Of a stretch of 64,000 nucleotides of DNA, positions 42,043 through 52,679 are shown in pieces (position 1 is the first letter of the stretch; each line of letters starts with the position of its first letter). The notes beneath the pieces were generated by a model. That model did not search any database. It worked only from the letters and a program-made list of their open reading frames with translations, and was not told the origin of the DNA. The position numbers and the translations under genes were made by a program. This DNA is from Halisarca cf. caerulea (lineage: Eukaryota > Porifera > Demospongiae > Chondrillida > Halisarcidae): NCBI GenBank assembly GCA_963170055.1, contig CAUJGJ010000397.1, positions 6,404,501-6,468,500 on the forward strand. The letters are read 5' to 3'.

Positions 42043-44521
42043 CCCTTAATCGTTCACGTTTGCGGTGAAAATTCAGCCCGTTACCGTTTTTAGGCCAGAT
42101 AACTGGCGCGCGTTGTCACAGCTGAAAGGGGGCTTTTCACATCGCAGACAGAGTTCTTCCCTCCTTTCTAGCGATATATATAGATTTGTTACGAATGTAG
42201 ACATAGTTCTTCCCGCCGAAAAGCATTCTAGAATTCTCTAGTGATCTTCTACGTTCTTCTAGACATAATATTCCCGCACGCAAGCATTCTATAAAAGCGT
42301 CGAACGAATCGTTTCTATATCTTATTCTCTGAATGACAGAACATCCAAAACTTTGTTTCTGAACGAAATTGTCTAGTACGGAATCATGTCAGCCAGACCG
42401 GTAAGAATTTGAACGCTATACAAAGCTATGAAACTGCCAAACTGTTTATTATAATTACCACACTTCTAATACAGGAAAGAAATGTGGCTTCAAGGTTTAG
42501 TATGGATGAAATCATAAGTCAAATGCAAAATGATGATGATGACTGGCTAATCTCTGATGATGATGACTACTTTGGAGATGAAGGGACCACCGAGGCTGTA
42601 ACATCTGGCAATGACTTGGATCCTTTGGAGCAGGTACAGACAGAGGATGATGACAGTACATCTGCAACTGACCAGGACATTACATCAGAATTTTCAATAC
42701 TCCTGCCTTCAACATCTGTTGTAGAGTCACAACCCCAGCAGGAAGAAGTTGAACCTGGTGTCTCCTCCCATGCACCATTCCAGTTGGCTGATTTCAATGA
42801 AGATGTAGGTCCTGTGAAGCCTCTTGGTAGTGAAGCCACTCCTTTGCTCTATTTCTCACAATTTTTTGGGGAGGATGCATTAGATCACATCGCTCAGCAG
42901 ACAAATCTGTATGCCCAGCAGAATCCACCCGGTGAATCATACAAGTGGATACCAACATGTGCAGATGAGATCAAGCTCTTCATTGGAATGTTGTTGGTAA
43001 TGGGAATCCACAGACTGCCTGAAGTATCTGATTACTGGTCAAAAAATCCTCTCCTTGGTGTTTCGAGCATTAGTAAGTGCATGCCCATCCTGCGTTTCAA
43101 ATCCCTACTTCGCTGCTTACATCTCAACGACAATAGCACAGCAGCAAGACGCGGTGAAGAAGGCTATGACAAACTGCACAAGATCCATCCACTACTTGAC
43201 ACAGTCCGCCAGAACAGTCTGAACATGTATCGGCATCATCAACAAAATTCAATTGATGAAGCAATGGTACTGTTCAAAGGCAGGATAGGATTCAAACAGT
43301 ACATGCCAAACAAACCTGTGAAACGTGGCTACAAAGTGTGGATGAGAGCAGATGCCACAAACGGATATTGCTGCAATTTCGAGATCTATACAGGAGCACT
43401 TCAGGATTCAGTTGAGCATGGATTAGGTGCAACTGTAGTTAAACGCATGGTTCACCCTCTGGGTGGAAAGGGCTACCATGTATTTTACGATAATTTCTTT
43501 TCCAGCGTACAACTGGCACAGGATCTCCTACAAGACAAAGTGTACACAATTGGTACCACACGCATCAACAGGAAAAACTGGCCAAATTGCCTGAAAGCCA
43601 TGAAGGAATTACAAAAGACAATGGTACGTGGTGATTCCAAGTCGGAAGTGGTTCAGGGAGGTACTGTGTAATGTCTCGTATGGAAGGACAATCGATGTGT
43701 ACCATTCATAAACACCATCAGTCCACCTGGCCAAGAAGAGACCATTCAGAGAAGGGCAAAAGATGGTTCAAGACAATGTATCAAATGTCCATCCTCTGTC
43801 AAACAATATAATCAATACATGGGCGGAGTGGATATAGCAGATGCCAGAAGAAAGAGCTACAGTTGTAGTAGAAAGTCCAAGAGGTGGTGGATGCGCTTAT
43901 TCTATTTTCTCGTCGATATCTCGGTTGCCAATTCATACATTATTGCACAAGAGTCTCCGCTTTGTCCAAAAATGTCCTCCAAAGAGTTCATTCTATCTAT
44001 TTCTGAAGATCTCATGGCCGGATACAACTCGAGAAAGCGTCCTGGGCCTACAAGTGATGTCTCTCCATCTTTTCGCCTCTGTGAACAACATTTTCCATCG
44101 AAAAGCGACAAATACCGAGTGTGTCGGTACTGCAGCAACAGCGGCCAGCAAATTCGCACTTGTTTTTGTTGCGAAGACTGTAGTCAGACTAATCCTGTTC
44201 ATCTGTGTCCTTATCCGTGCTTTAGATTGTACCACACTAAGTAATTTCACGTACGGTAGCCATTTTCCATTACGTAATATCTTGTTATTTCTTGTTATTT
44301 TGTGTATTTCTTTGCATAATTATCCGTATACTCTTGTATAACATAAAAATATATTCCTTTATATTGTGAGAAGTACAGAACGTACAGCGCTCTTATTGTA
44401 TTAAATGTCATATGTCTGTCATACTAACACATCAGCAAAGAACCTATAATAATCCGTCACCATATATAATTACGAACGGTAAGGGGTACAGCCAGATATC
44501 TGGCCTAAAAACAGTAAAGGG
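42043..44521 (+). mobile_element. piggyBac PB4 (PGBD4-like lineage)
   Basis: TTAA at 42039-42042 and 44522-44525. The ends are CCCTTAATCGTTC and CCCTTTACTG (inverted). A second inverted subterminal block GTTTTTAGGCCAGATA..CTGGC occurs about 45 bases in on the left and near 44490 on the right. Inserted in an intron of the SAMD3-like gene. Confidence 0.92.
42499..44244 (+). pseudogene. PB4 piggyBac transposase, one in-frame stop
   Basis: The likely start is MDEIISQMQNDDDDW (42502), after an upstream leader. It has an acidic N-terminus, then TPLLYFSQFFGEDALDHIAQ and the catalytic motifs: SIDEAMVLFKGRIGFKQYMP (first aspartate), HVFYDNFFSSVQLAQ (second) and QYMGGVDIADARRKSYS (third, 43815). The C-terminal zinc-finger-like domain is CRYCSNSGQQIRTCFCCEDC. 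Only a TAA at 43669-43671 (after GGTV, before CLVWKDNRC) interrupts it. The domain order and PNKPVKRGYKVW motif place it with PGBD4-like piggyBacs, distinct from the PB1-PB3 lineage. Confidence 0.88.
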
Positions 44522-46603
44522 TTAAGAAATACGAAAGGACAGACTCCATGCACAATACAGGCAAAGAAAGGATTAGCACGTTCTGTCAAAAGTTAACAAC
44601 AAGGACAAAGATGGCGGCTAAGACACGAGGAGCTGACGAAACTATATTTACCGACCTACAAAAATTGCTCATATGACATAATTATGACCTTTCTTATGCA
44701 TGTGTCGTATATACCAACACGTTTTTCTTCTTATGAAGCACTTCGTAATTTGGTAGAATCTGATTCTGAATACGGGATGCATGATCGCTATATCTTTGTA
44801 TCGTGATAGTAATTTCATCGCATCATAGTCATGAATATATCGTAATAAATTCATATTACAATTATGAAGCGGGAACTTTTTAATGACCTGTAGCATAATT
44901 GTATCACTTTGTGCCAAAACTAACCAGAACATGAAACATACCATACAGCAGCTAGGTATATAAGTTTTGTGTAGTAAAATGTTTGCGAATTTCGCAAATG
45001 GGTAGACATCTACAAAAAAATTGGAATGGCACACAATAGAATCATGCCAATTATCCTTATAAACATGATCTTGGACTGAAAAACATAAACTGCAACTTCT
45101 TCAGCAATCATCTTGGCCAGCAAATGTGAAGAGCTCGAGCGTCATCTATGGAAGCGATTCCATAGTGCCTATGATGTTTATAAAGCAGTGACGGATTTTT
45201 GCAAAGGTTTAGTTGCAAAATTTGCGAAATAGCACAATTGCAAAAATTTTATCCCACAAAACTTTCCCACCATACAGAACATTAATAAAACAAAAATATC
45301 ACAATAATAAATAAGCATTCTGTACTCACCACGTAAGGTATTGTCAGAGCTTTAAAGTTAGAGGACACATGTAAAACAGTTTCGGACGAAGATTTTGTAA
45401 GAATGTAACGGCGTCTGGATTGAAAAGTAGCACGCATCAATTGAATAATCACTTCTTTCCGGGGCTTCTCCTTTTCAATCTCCTTTTTAAGTGCTTGTTT
45501 TTCTTACTCCTGTTCATCAATCTCATCATCTACACATGGCAATGGAGGGTACTGTTGCATTAGTGGGGCGTCTTTCGGGCTCTTTGAAGCAGATGCGGTG
45601 GGATCACTGCATGACCTTTCGCCTGTCTTTGCCACATTATGGACCCGCTCTATTAGCTTCTTTTCCCAGGACCCCTGCAAAGCAATCATAAATTTAACAA
45701 GAATGGCAATATATGGTATGGTAATGCAAAGGATCATGCTTTACATTTTTCCTTGGCCCAAAACTTACATATCCTGAGACAGAAGAGCCCACATCCTTCA
45801 TAAATGGGTACTGCACAACCAACTTCTTTGCTACAGTAGTACAAAAATCTTTTCTTGGCTGGCTGCTGTAGGCATACATGGAGGACACCAAGTCTCTAAC
45901 AATGGCATTTCGTATGTCAGGAGTCAACAGTCTGCGTTTTTCACCCTCGTTTTGTCTGTCAATTACATTCATTACCGATGGCCTCCACTTGGTTGGGAGA
46001 ATAAACTTGCCAATGGAGACACTCGAAGAAGCATTTGATGATGAACATGGCGGATCCACTGATGAATTTCCCATGACTGTATTGGAAACTTGACCAGAAG
46101 AAGTTTCCATGACTGTGTTGGTAACCCGGTCATCCAGTGACTGCGATAAATTCAATGATGTTCCAGAGGATGAGGAGGATGGTGTCTTTGTAACTGACAA
46201 GTTCTCAGACTCACTTCCTTCTGTGGTCACTGACTGCACAGATTGTGGTGGTGATGTTGCCAATGGACATGTAACAGCAACTTCCTGTAACAAAACCAAA
46301 GCATTGATAGTTATATTTGTTTTGAACACTCACTGTAACAACATGCTGTACATTTGTACAACAACTAGTGCATAATTATGTAGTGCAGCAATCACAAATA
46401 GCTTACAGCTTGAATTATCTGATAAATTTTCTTTACCACCCCCAACTTGTTGGGTACAAGGGAGTTTAGCTCATCTAGCGTTAGTTCCACAAAAGCCTCA
46501 CCGTCTACTTCATTATCTACGTGATACATACATAGAAGAAAAATCGTTGACCCAAACTCAGTTACTATAATATTATAATAAAAAACACCCTGTCAAATTG
46601 TAA

Positions 46604-46862
46604 CAAGTAATTCGAGTTAAAAACTCGTGGGGGCTGCCGCCCCACGCACTCGAATCACTTGCAAAGCATTGGAGTGTAAGTGCACAGCTGAACATTCATT
46701 GAACATACTGTTTATTGTAACTGGACGATTGTTTTGAAAACAATTGCCATATTTGGCAATTGTTTTCAAAACAATTCCTGTAACTCATTCCTGTATAAAT
46801 TTATACTTCTCTATTACTAGTATATAAATTCTCTATTATAAGACTTTTCTTCAAATCCATAT

Positions 46863-46893
<31 letters not shown>

Positions 46894-46963
46894 CGGACGA
46901 GCGTTACACACCGGAAGTCCAAATGAAAACAATATAGGGGCTGCCATAGGCAGCCCCTAAAAA
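46604..46963 (+). mobile_element. HINE-A copy 2, uninterrupted reference copy
   Basis: CAAGTAATTCGAGTT..ACTCGAATCACTTG at the 5' end, the palindrome ATTGTTTTGAAAACAATTGC.. at 46726-46774, the (TA)n tract 46862-46892, and the GGGGCTGCC..GGCAGCCCC 3' stem plus AAAAA. Flanks join as GTAA/AAGATAGG. It lies in intron 1 of the SAMD3-like gene. Confidence 0.88.
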
Positions 46964-47964
46964 AAGATAGGACCTAAAAAGCATCATAACCAACCTTCAA
47001 AAACTTCACAGATCGCTTGTGTGATAGAATGATTTTGCGCTAGAAATACTGCTATGTCATGGGGAGTTTTAGCTTTCAACGACATTTCAGGAACAACTGG
47101 TGAGGAGCACGGAGCGTGTCTGAGCAAATACAAAAATATCCAATTATTATACAGAATTGAGCGGCAAACATTGCGTAATAATGCACGTGTGTAAACATTG
47201 CGTAAGTGTCCATGTGTGTCCGTTTTGACTGATTCGGGATGGAACAAAGTTTAAGATGGCCAATGTGAATTTTGAGAATAATTTCGTTGTTGCTAACATT
47301 TGGTGTCCAATTTGTTCGTTGTTATTACCTGATATTCAACATTGCCTCAGCCACTTGCGTCTGGTGCATCGCAATGACACGGATTTTTCGCTTCAATGCT
47401 TTATTACGGCTGACTGCACTCAAACGTTCAGGACATTCGCTGGCTTCAATACCCATGTCTATCGGAAGCATAGAGATCGTTTTGGATTGGTTATTGCCAA
47501 CCTTACAAAGTCACCTGATACTGCAACTACCGCCATTTCACTTGAACCAACACATGGGACGTTTGAGCCACACGACCAGCATTCATTGGATTCCCATGAC
47601 AGCCTTCAGTACACCGTCCGCACGCTCTTGGGGACAGACAAAGCTTTCCAAAAAGAACAGGCTGCTCAATTTCTACTCCGGTTGCGGGAAGTTTGTAATG
47701 TTTCTAACTGTACGGTTGTTGCCATTATGGATGCATTCAAGAATCTCCTTGCCAGCTCTGTGGCAACCATCACAGCATCTATTGAGGAATCCCTTGCTAA
47801 TTCGGGCATAGAAATATCAGCTGATTTGCAAGAAGTCTTGAATCACAGCCCTAATCCTTTTGACAGTCTTGAAAGCATCTATTTGCAGAACACTTTCTTC
47901 AAGAATCATTTTCCTATACCGGTAAGGATCCCTATAGTTCACATATTGCTATATCACATACACA

Positions 47965-48797
47965 ACTGCTGACGATTGACCACTGACCGACCATGGATTG
48001 ATCGACCAATGTGTTTGTAATTTAAAAGTACCATATAGTATACCGTATAGCCGGAAATTTTTGCGAGAATAAAATTTCGCGTTTTTCACGATGAAGCTGT
48101 CACTGCAAAAATATATTTGCGAAATTCGGCAAGAAGTCTCTTCTAAAGTACTCTTCCGTTCGTTCGAAGTCTCACCCTGATCATAGTAGTCCCTCTCTAG
48201 CAGGGTGTGACCATTTGCCGTTGAAAGGGCGAATAGAAAGCTATTGGATATCCTGTCTTCGAAAGTTTCTACTTCTTCCATGACAAGCGACGAATCGAAA
48301 GTCAGCTGCGGATCTTACATGAAGTTCACTGCATAGCGAAAAGCTCAAGTAGCCAAATATGCCATTAAATGTGGAAATAAAATACAATTACTGTATCCTA
48401 TCCAAAACGCCTCTCTCTGTTCACACGAACATCTACACGCGGCGGTGACACAAAAAACACGAACTAGGTAGGGAGAACGCGAATAGTTTACTCTGAATCG
48501 CGAAAATTAAATCACGAAAAATCTGCTTTTGAGCGAAATCGCGAAATTTTATTCCGCGAAATTTCCGGCTATACGGTACTTTGATGTGATGAAACAGAAA
48601 CGTTAACACAAACCGTACAATCTGTCAGTGAGAATGGATGGTTTGAAGATCTCTGCTGTAAATGTGGCTGCATGGTAAAACAAGCCTGCTATAGTTTGGA
48701 AATGCCTTTACGGTACTTTTTAATAAAAATTTTAACGCTTTCAGTTGTTTGGTCAGTCATTAGGTCAACGGTTGGTCAACGGTCAATCGTCAGCAGT
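47965..48797. mobile_element. Intronic TIR element carrying a second MITE
   Basis: The outer ends CTGCTGACGATTGACC and GGTCAATCGTCAGCAG are inverted repeats with GACCAACC-type subterminal repeats. They enclose the CCGTATAGCCGG MITE at 48043-48576. Target duplication not resolved. Confidence 0.6.
48043..48576. mobile_element. 534-bp MITE with CCGTATAGCCGGAAAT ends, TA duplication
   Basis: The ends CCGTATAGCCGGAAATTT (left) and CCGTATAGCCGGAAATTTCG (right, inverted) continue through AATAAAATTTCGCG on both sides. TA flanks each end. Non-coding, of Tc1/mariner-type target preference. Confidence 0.8.
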
Positions 48798-50061
48798 CGT
48801 GCATGTGATATTGAAATTTGTATACATAGTTGTCTTGTTTCTTGTTTTAGTAGTGCAGTCTGCAAGTCTTGTTTTAGTAGTGCAGTGAATGGGATTTTAG
48901 CAAGCACCAGCGGTTTCTTAAGCTGTCAATTATGGTCTGTTCTGATTATACGAAGCAATGAAACCTTTATCTAAACGTTTCGCAGAAATTCTTGAAGTCT
49001 TACGTGTTTCGTTCTCAGATGCCTTCGTTGACAGCTGCAGGCTTCAGCAAATCGAATATGAATGTCTCATATTCCCCCAGCAAAGATTAATAACCATATT
49101 AATGTTGAAAGTATCAAGAAGTAGGCGGTCTAAAAGCTTCAAACGAACTAGAACTTGACTCATGGCCTTGCGTACATAATAAACCTAACCATGCGGTCAT
49201 GAAGTACGTGGTCAGTCAACGGTTGGTCAGGTGGTTGTCACACAGTCGGTTGGTCGAAATCATTAAAATTTCTATGGAAAGTACTGTAAATTGCTACATT
49301 CAGCTATTTTATGTTAGCTTTTCAAGTTTGATCCACTGTATGCAGTATTGATGATTGTCAAACTATAATTTTATTATTCAATCTCTGCAGGAGCCACGTG
49401 AAGTACCATTTGCAACTATTCATAGAAATCGGTATTCTGGAGCTAAGCGACAAAAGGTGGCATCTGCTCGTACATTTTTGTATGTTCCTTTGTTGCAAAC
49501 ACTCCAGGAGTTGTTAAAAAATGATGAATTGAGAGCCGAAGTTGAAACAATCCATCAGCGTCATGACTCGTTTTTGAATGATTTTTGTGATGGATTCTTT
49601 GTTAAGGAACATCCTTTGTTCTCCCTTGACAGTAATGCATTGCAGATCATTGCATATTTTGATGAGTTAGAAGTAACTAACCCTATTGGCTCATATGTTA
49701 ACACTCATAAATTGGGCTGCCTATTTTTTATACTAGGAAACATTAGACCAGTTTACCGATCAACCGTAAAAGCCATTTTTCTGGTTGCCATAGCACTCAC
49801 AAGTGACATTGATAAATATGGGATTGACATGTTTTTGAAACCTTTTGTGGATGATCTGAAAGAGCTATATCTTAATGGCTTAACTATATTTGAAGGTGAA
49901 CATGGGGAAAAAACGATTTATGGTGCTCTCACAGTTTTCTTGCAGACACAGCAGCTGCACACAAAGTTGGCGGCTTCAAGGGGAGTGTGTCATTTGCAAA
50001 AAGAATATGTCATTCATGTATGGCAACAAAAAAATCTGCGCAGTCCTTTAATGACGAAAGT

Positions 50062-50412
50062 TTTTTAGGGGCTGCCACAGGCATCCCCTATATTGTTTTC
50101 ATTTGGACTTCCGGTGTGTAACGCTCGTCCGATATATATATATATATATATATAATATGGATTTGAAGGAAAGTCTTATATAGAGAATTTATATAATAGT
50201 AATAGAGAAGTATGAATTTATACAGAAATGAGTTATAGGAATTGTTTTGAAAACAATTGCCAAATATGGCAATTGTTTTCAAAACAATCGTCCAGTTACA
50301 ATAAACAGTATGTTTAATGAATGTTCAGCTGTGCACTTACCCTCCAATGCTTTGCAAGTGATTCGAGTGCGTGGGGCGGCAGCCCCCACGAGTTTTTAAC
50401 TCGAATTACTTG
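50062..50412 (-). mobile_element. HINE-A copy 3, inserted in the transposase coding region
   Basis: Minus-strand orientation: TTTTTAGGGGCTGCC at the left, CGAATTACTTG at the right. The host reading passes from ..FNDESF to ELRTPELHEL when the insert with five T residues is removed. This fixes both boundaries and shows no duplication beyond the T run. Confidence 0.88.
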
Positions 50413-50642
50413 TTTGAATTACGAACCCCAGAGTTGCATGAGCTACACTGCCAGTCTTTGTGTGGATCAAAGCAGAATCAAACAGAAAAGTCAGTAGAAT
50501 TTGGCATCAATCGACTGTCTGTACTGGAAGAAGTACCTGGGTTTTCAGTTTCAATTGGCTTACCTCACGACGTTATGCATGATGTGTTTGAAGGTGTTTT
50601 TCACTATGAGTTAAAACTTTTTCTTAATCATTGCCAATCTAA

Positions 50643-51837
50643 CGCATGTGGAACATGTCCAAAATCTCCCTAATGTGTTAACAAGCTGGAATTTTAGCAA
50701 AATCGTCACTAAGATGGCTTCGAATCATGTGACATACGCGTGACATTCTATGACGTTTTTGTTTAGGAGCAAGCTAGATCGATAGCGTTGCATGGCAATT
50801 CATTGTGCATTTGGTACTTTTTAAGCCTTTATCCAAGGAGAAGCAGTGTCTAGAAAATGTATTTGCGTATGGTCGATCGCGGACTGCAGGAGTTTCAAAA
50901 TCGGGTGTAATATTACAGTCAGTGGCCGGTGAGTTCAAGGCATTAGGAATGCTGTAGAAAGTGATGCATCATATTCTAAGATGTTTAGGTTAGTAAAATA
51001 GACTTAATATTTAGATTTACCCTAAACAACGACTACCATACGCACCTTGTTCTTCGAGATTGCTGTTCAGCGCCGAATGACTCCATCGCTTAAAATTTTC
51101 TCATTCGCCGACTTTAGACTTTCTTTGGTCATCCGCCTTCTTTAAATAATGGCCTGTTTCCTCCGAATTGATTTCGCTTGCAACGCATCAGTCCTTGCCA
51201 TGCTCTCCAACCTTCAAAATAGTCGTCACTTTCAAACGGTACCAAGAGTTCGATGACGTCACAGCCCTAATCACATGACTATCATGTGAAAATAGGCCCT
51301 TGCGAAAGATATTTTTTTTGCAAAATGCCATGTCGCCGAGTAAATCGGCGGAGCCACGTAAGAACCTTCCGAGTGTTTCATTATGATCAGTATTGACTGC
51401 ATCAACTTTTAACCGATGGGGGTTTTGATCTACTCGTTTTCAGAGAAGTTATTGACAAATATTTTTTCACACTGTGAGTATTTGCTGAATATCTTTAAAA
51501 CTATTTCTGAAAACAAAACCCCCATCGGTAGAAAGTTAGATATTTTCATTAGAAACAATCTAGTCTTTATCCTGTGTCTGTAGGCCCATGTTCTGATTTA
51601 CTCGCGTCGAATAACTGCCTAACTTGACTACCTGGCAAATCGTCGATTAATGGAATGATCGAGAAAGAAACTCGGATGAAAAATAGCTCAATGTGTACCT
51701 TAGATATATTTGTACTGCTTTAGAACCACTGATTGGCCATTCTACAACATATTGTGAAGAAATGAAGCAATTTGTAAACAGTAAATTCGCCGACTTTAGG
51801 AAGCCACTAAAGTGCTAATGGACATGTCCCACATGCG
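50643..51837 (+). mobile_element. 1.2-kb CGCATGTGG-ended MITE with AA duplication
   Basis: The termini CGCATGTGGAACATGTCC (50643) and CGCATGTGGGACATGTCC (inverted, ending 51837) are flanked by AA on both sides. Removing the element and one AA restores the host frame from CQS to KGFFTVGFLNS, so the 2-bp duplication is confirmed by coding continuity. Diverged from the copy at 33495. Confidence 0.9.
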
Positions 51838-52679
51838 AAGGGATTCTTTACAGTGGGCTTTCTCAATAGTCATATTAGGGGTTATGATTTTGGATCTGAT
51901 GATAGACCTTCCCTATTCGATCCATCATCTCTTGATGTTGCTGACAAGAAATTTCGTCAATCTGCAGCACAGTCTATTTCTTTGGCAAGACATTTGCCCT
52001 TACTGGTTGCGGATAAGGTTCCCGAAAAGGATGAATACTGGCATTCTCTACTGGTTTTACTGAAAATTTGCCAAATTTGTTTGAGTCCCACTTATGTAAA
52101 AAAGAGACCATCCCATATTTACGTGTTTTGATTGATGAAAAGCTCTACTTGCTGAATAAACTATATCCTAACTTTACAATTAAGCCTAAGATGCATTACA
52201 TGGTGCACTATCCTTCTCAAATTGAACGCTATGGACCCTTGATTCACTCTTGGACAATGCGCCATGAAGCAAAGCTCAGTTTCATAAAACGTTCATCTAG
52301 ATGGGGAAATTTTAAAAACATTGTTAGCACAGTTGTTCAGCATAATCAACGCTGGCTGTCTTATTATCTACACTGTGACAGCCATTTCTTGAAGGAACAA
52401 GTAATTCGAGTTAAAAACTCGTGGGGGCTGCCGCCCCACGCACTCGAATCACTTGCAAAGCATTGGAGTGTAAGTGCACAGCTGAACAGTCATTGAACAT
52501 ACTGTTAATTGTAACTGGATGATTGTTTTGAAAACAATTGCCATATTTGGCAATTGTTTTCAAAACAATTCCTATAACTCATTCCTGTATAAATTCATAC
52601 TTCTCTATTACTATTATATAAATTCTCTATTATAAGACTTTTCTTCAAATCCATATTATATATATATATATATATATAT

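Larger units (their letters stand above)
40816..47085 (-). pseudogene. SAMD3-like gene of the CACTA-like element, seven exons
   Basis: Exon 1 (47085-46994, MSLKAKTPHDIAVFLAQNHS) and exon 2 (46518-46404, NEVDGEAFVELTLDELNSL, KKIYQIIQA) together form a SAM domain. Exon 3 (about 46285-45769) has a serine-rich linker then TPDIRNAIVRDLVSSMYAY and KKLVVQYPFMKD. Exon 4 (45677-45342) contains one in-frame TAA near 45508. Exon 5 is 41640-41455, exon 6 41400-41286 (KRALMLVVLLLLKGN), and exon 7 41138-40816 (TPTPVMAFIEKVDGTGTYAL, YIFNLEYSK). Splice sites are GT/AG. PB4 lies in intron 4 and a HINE-A in intron 1. Such proteins accompany C2H2/TNP2-like genes in animal genomes to my recollection. The role, perhaps a DNA-binding accessory protein, is unknown. 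Confidence 0.6.

Noticed and set aside
46726..46774. HINE-A central palindrome as a transcription terminator or origin
   Set aside because: It recurs in every HINE-A copy at the same place, so it is part of the element; no evidence supports another role.
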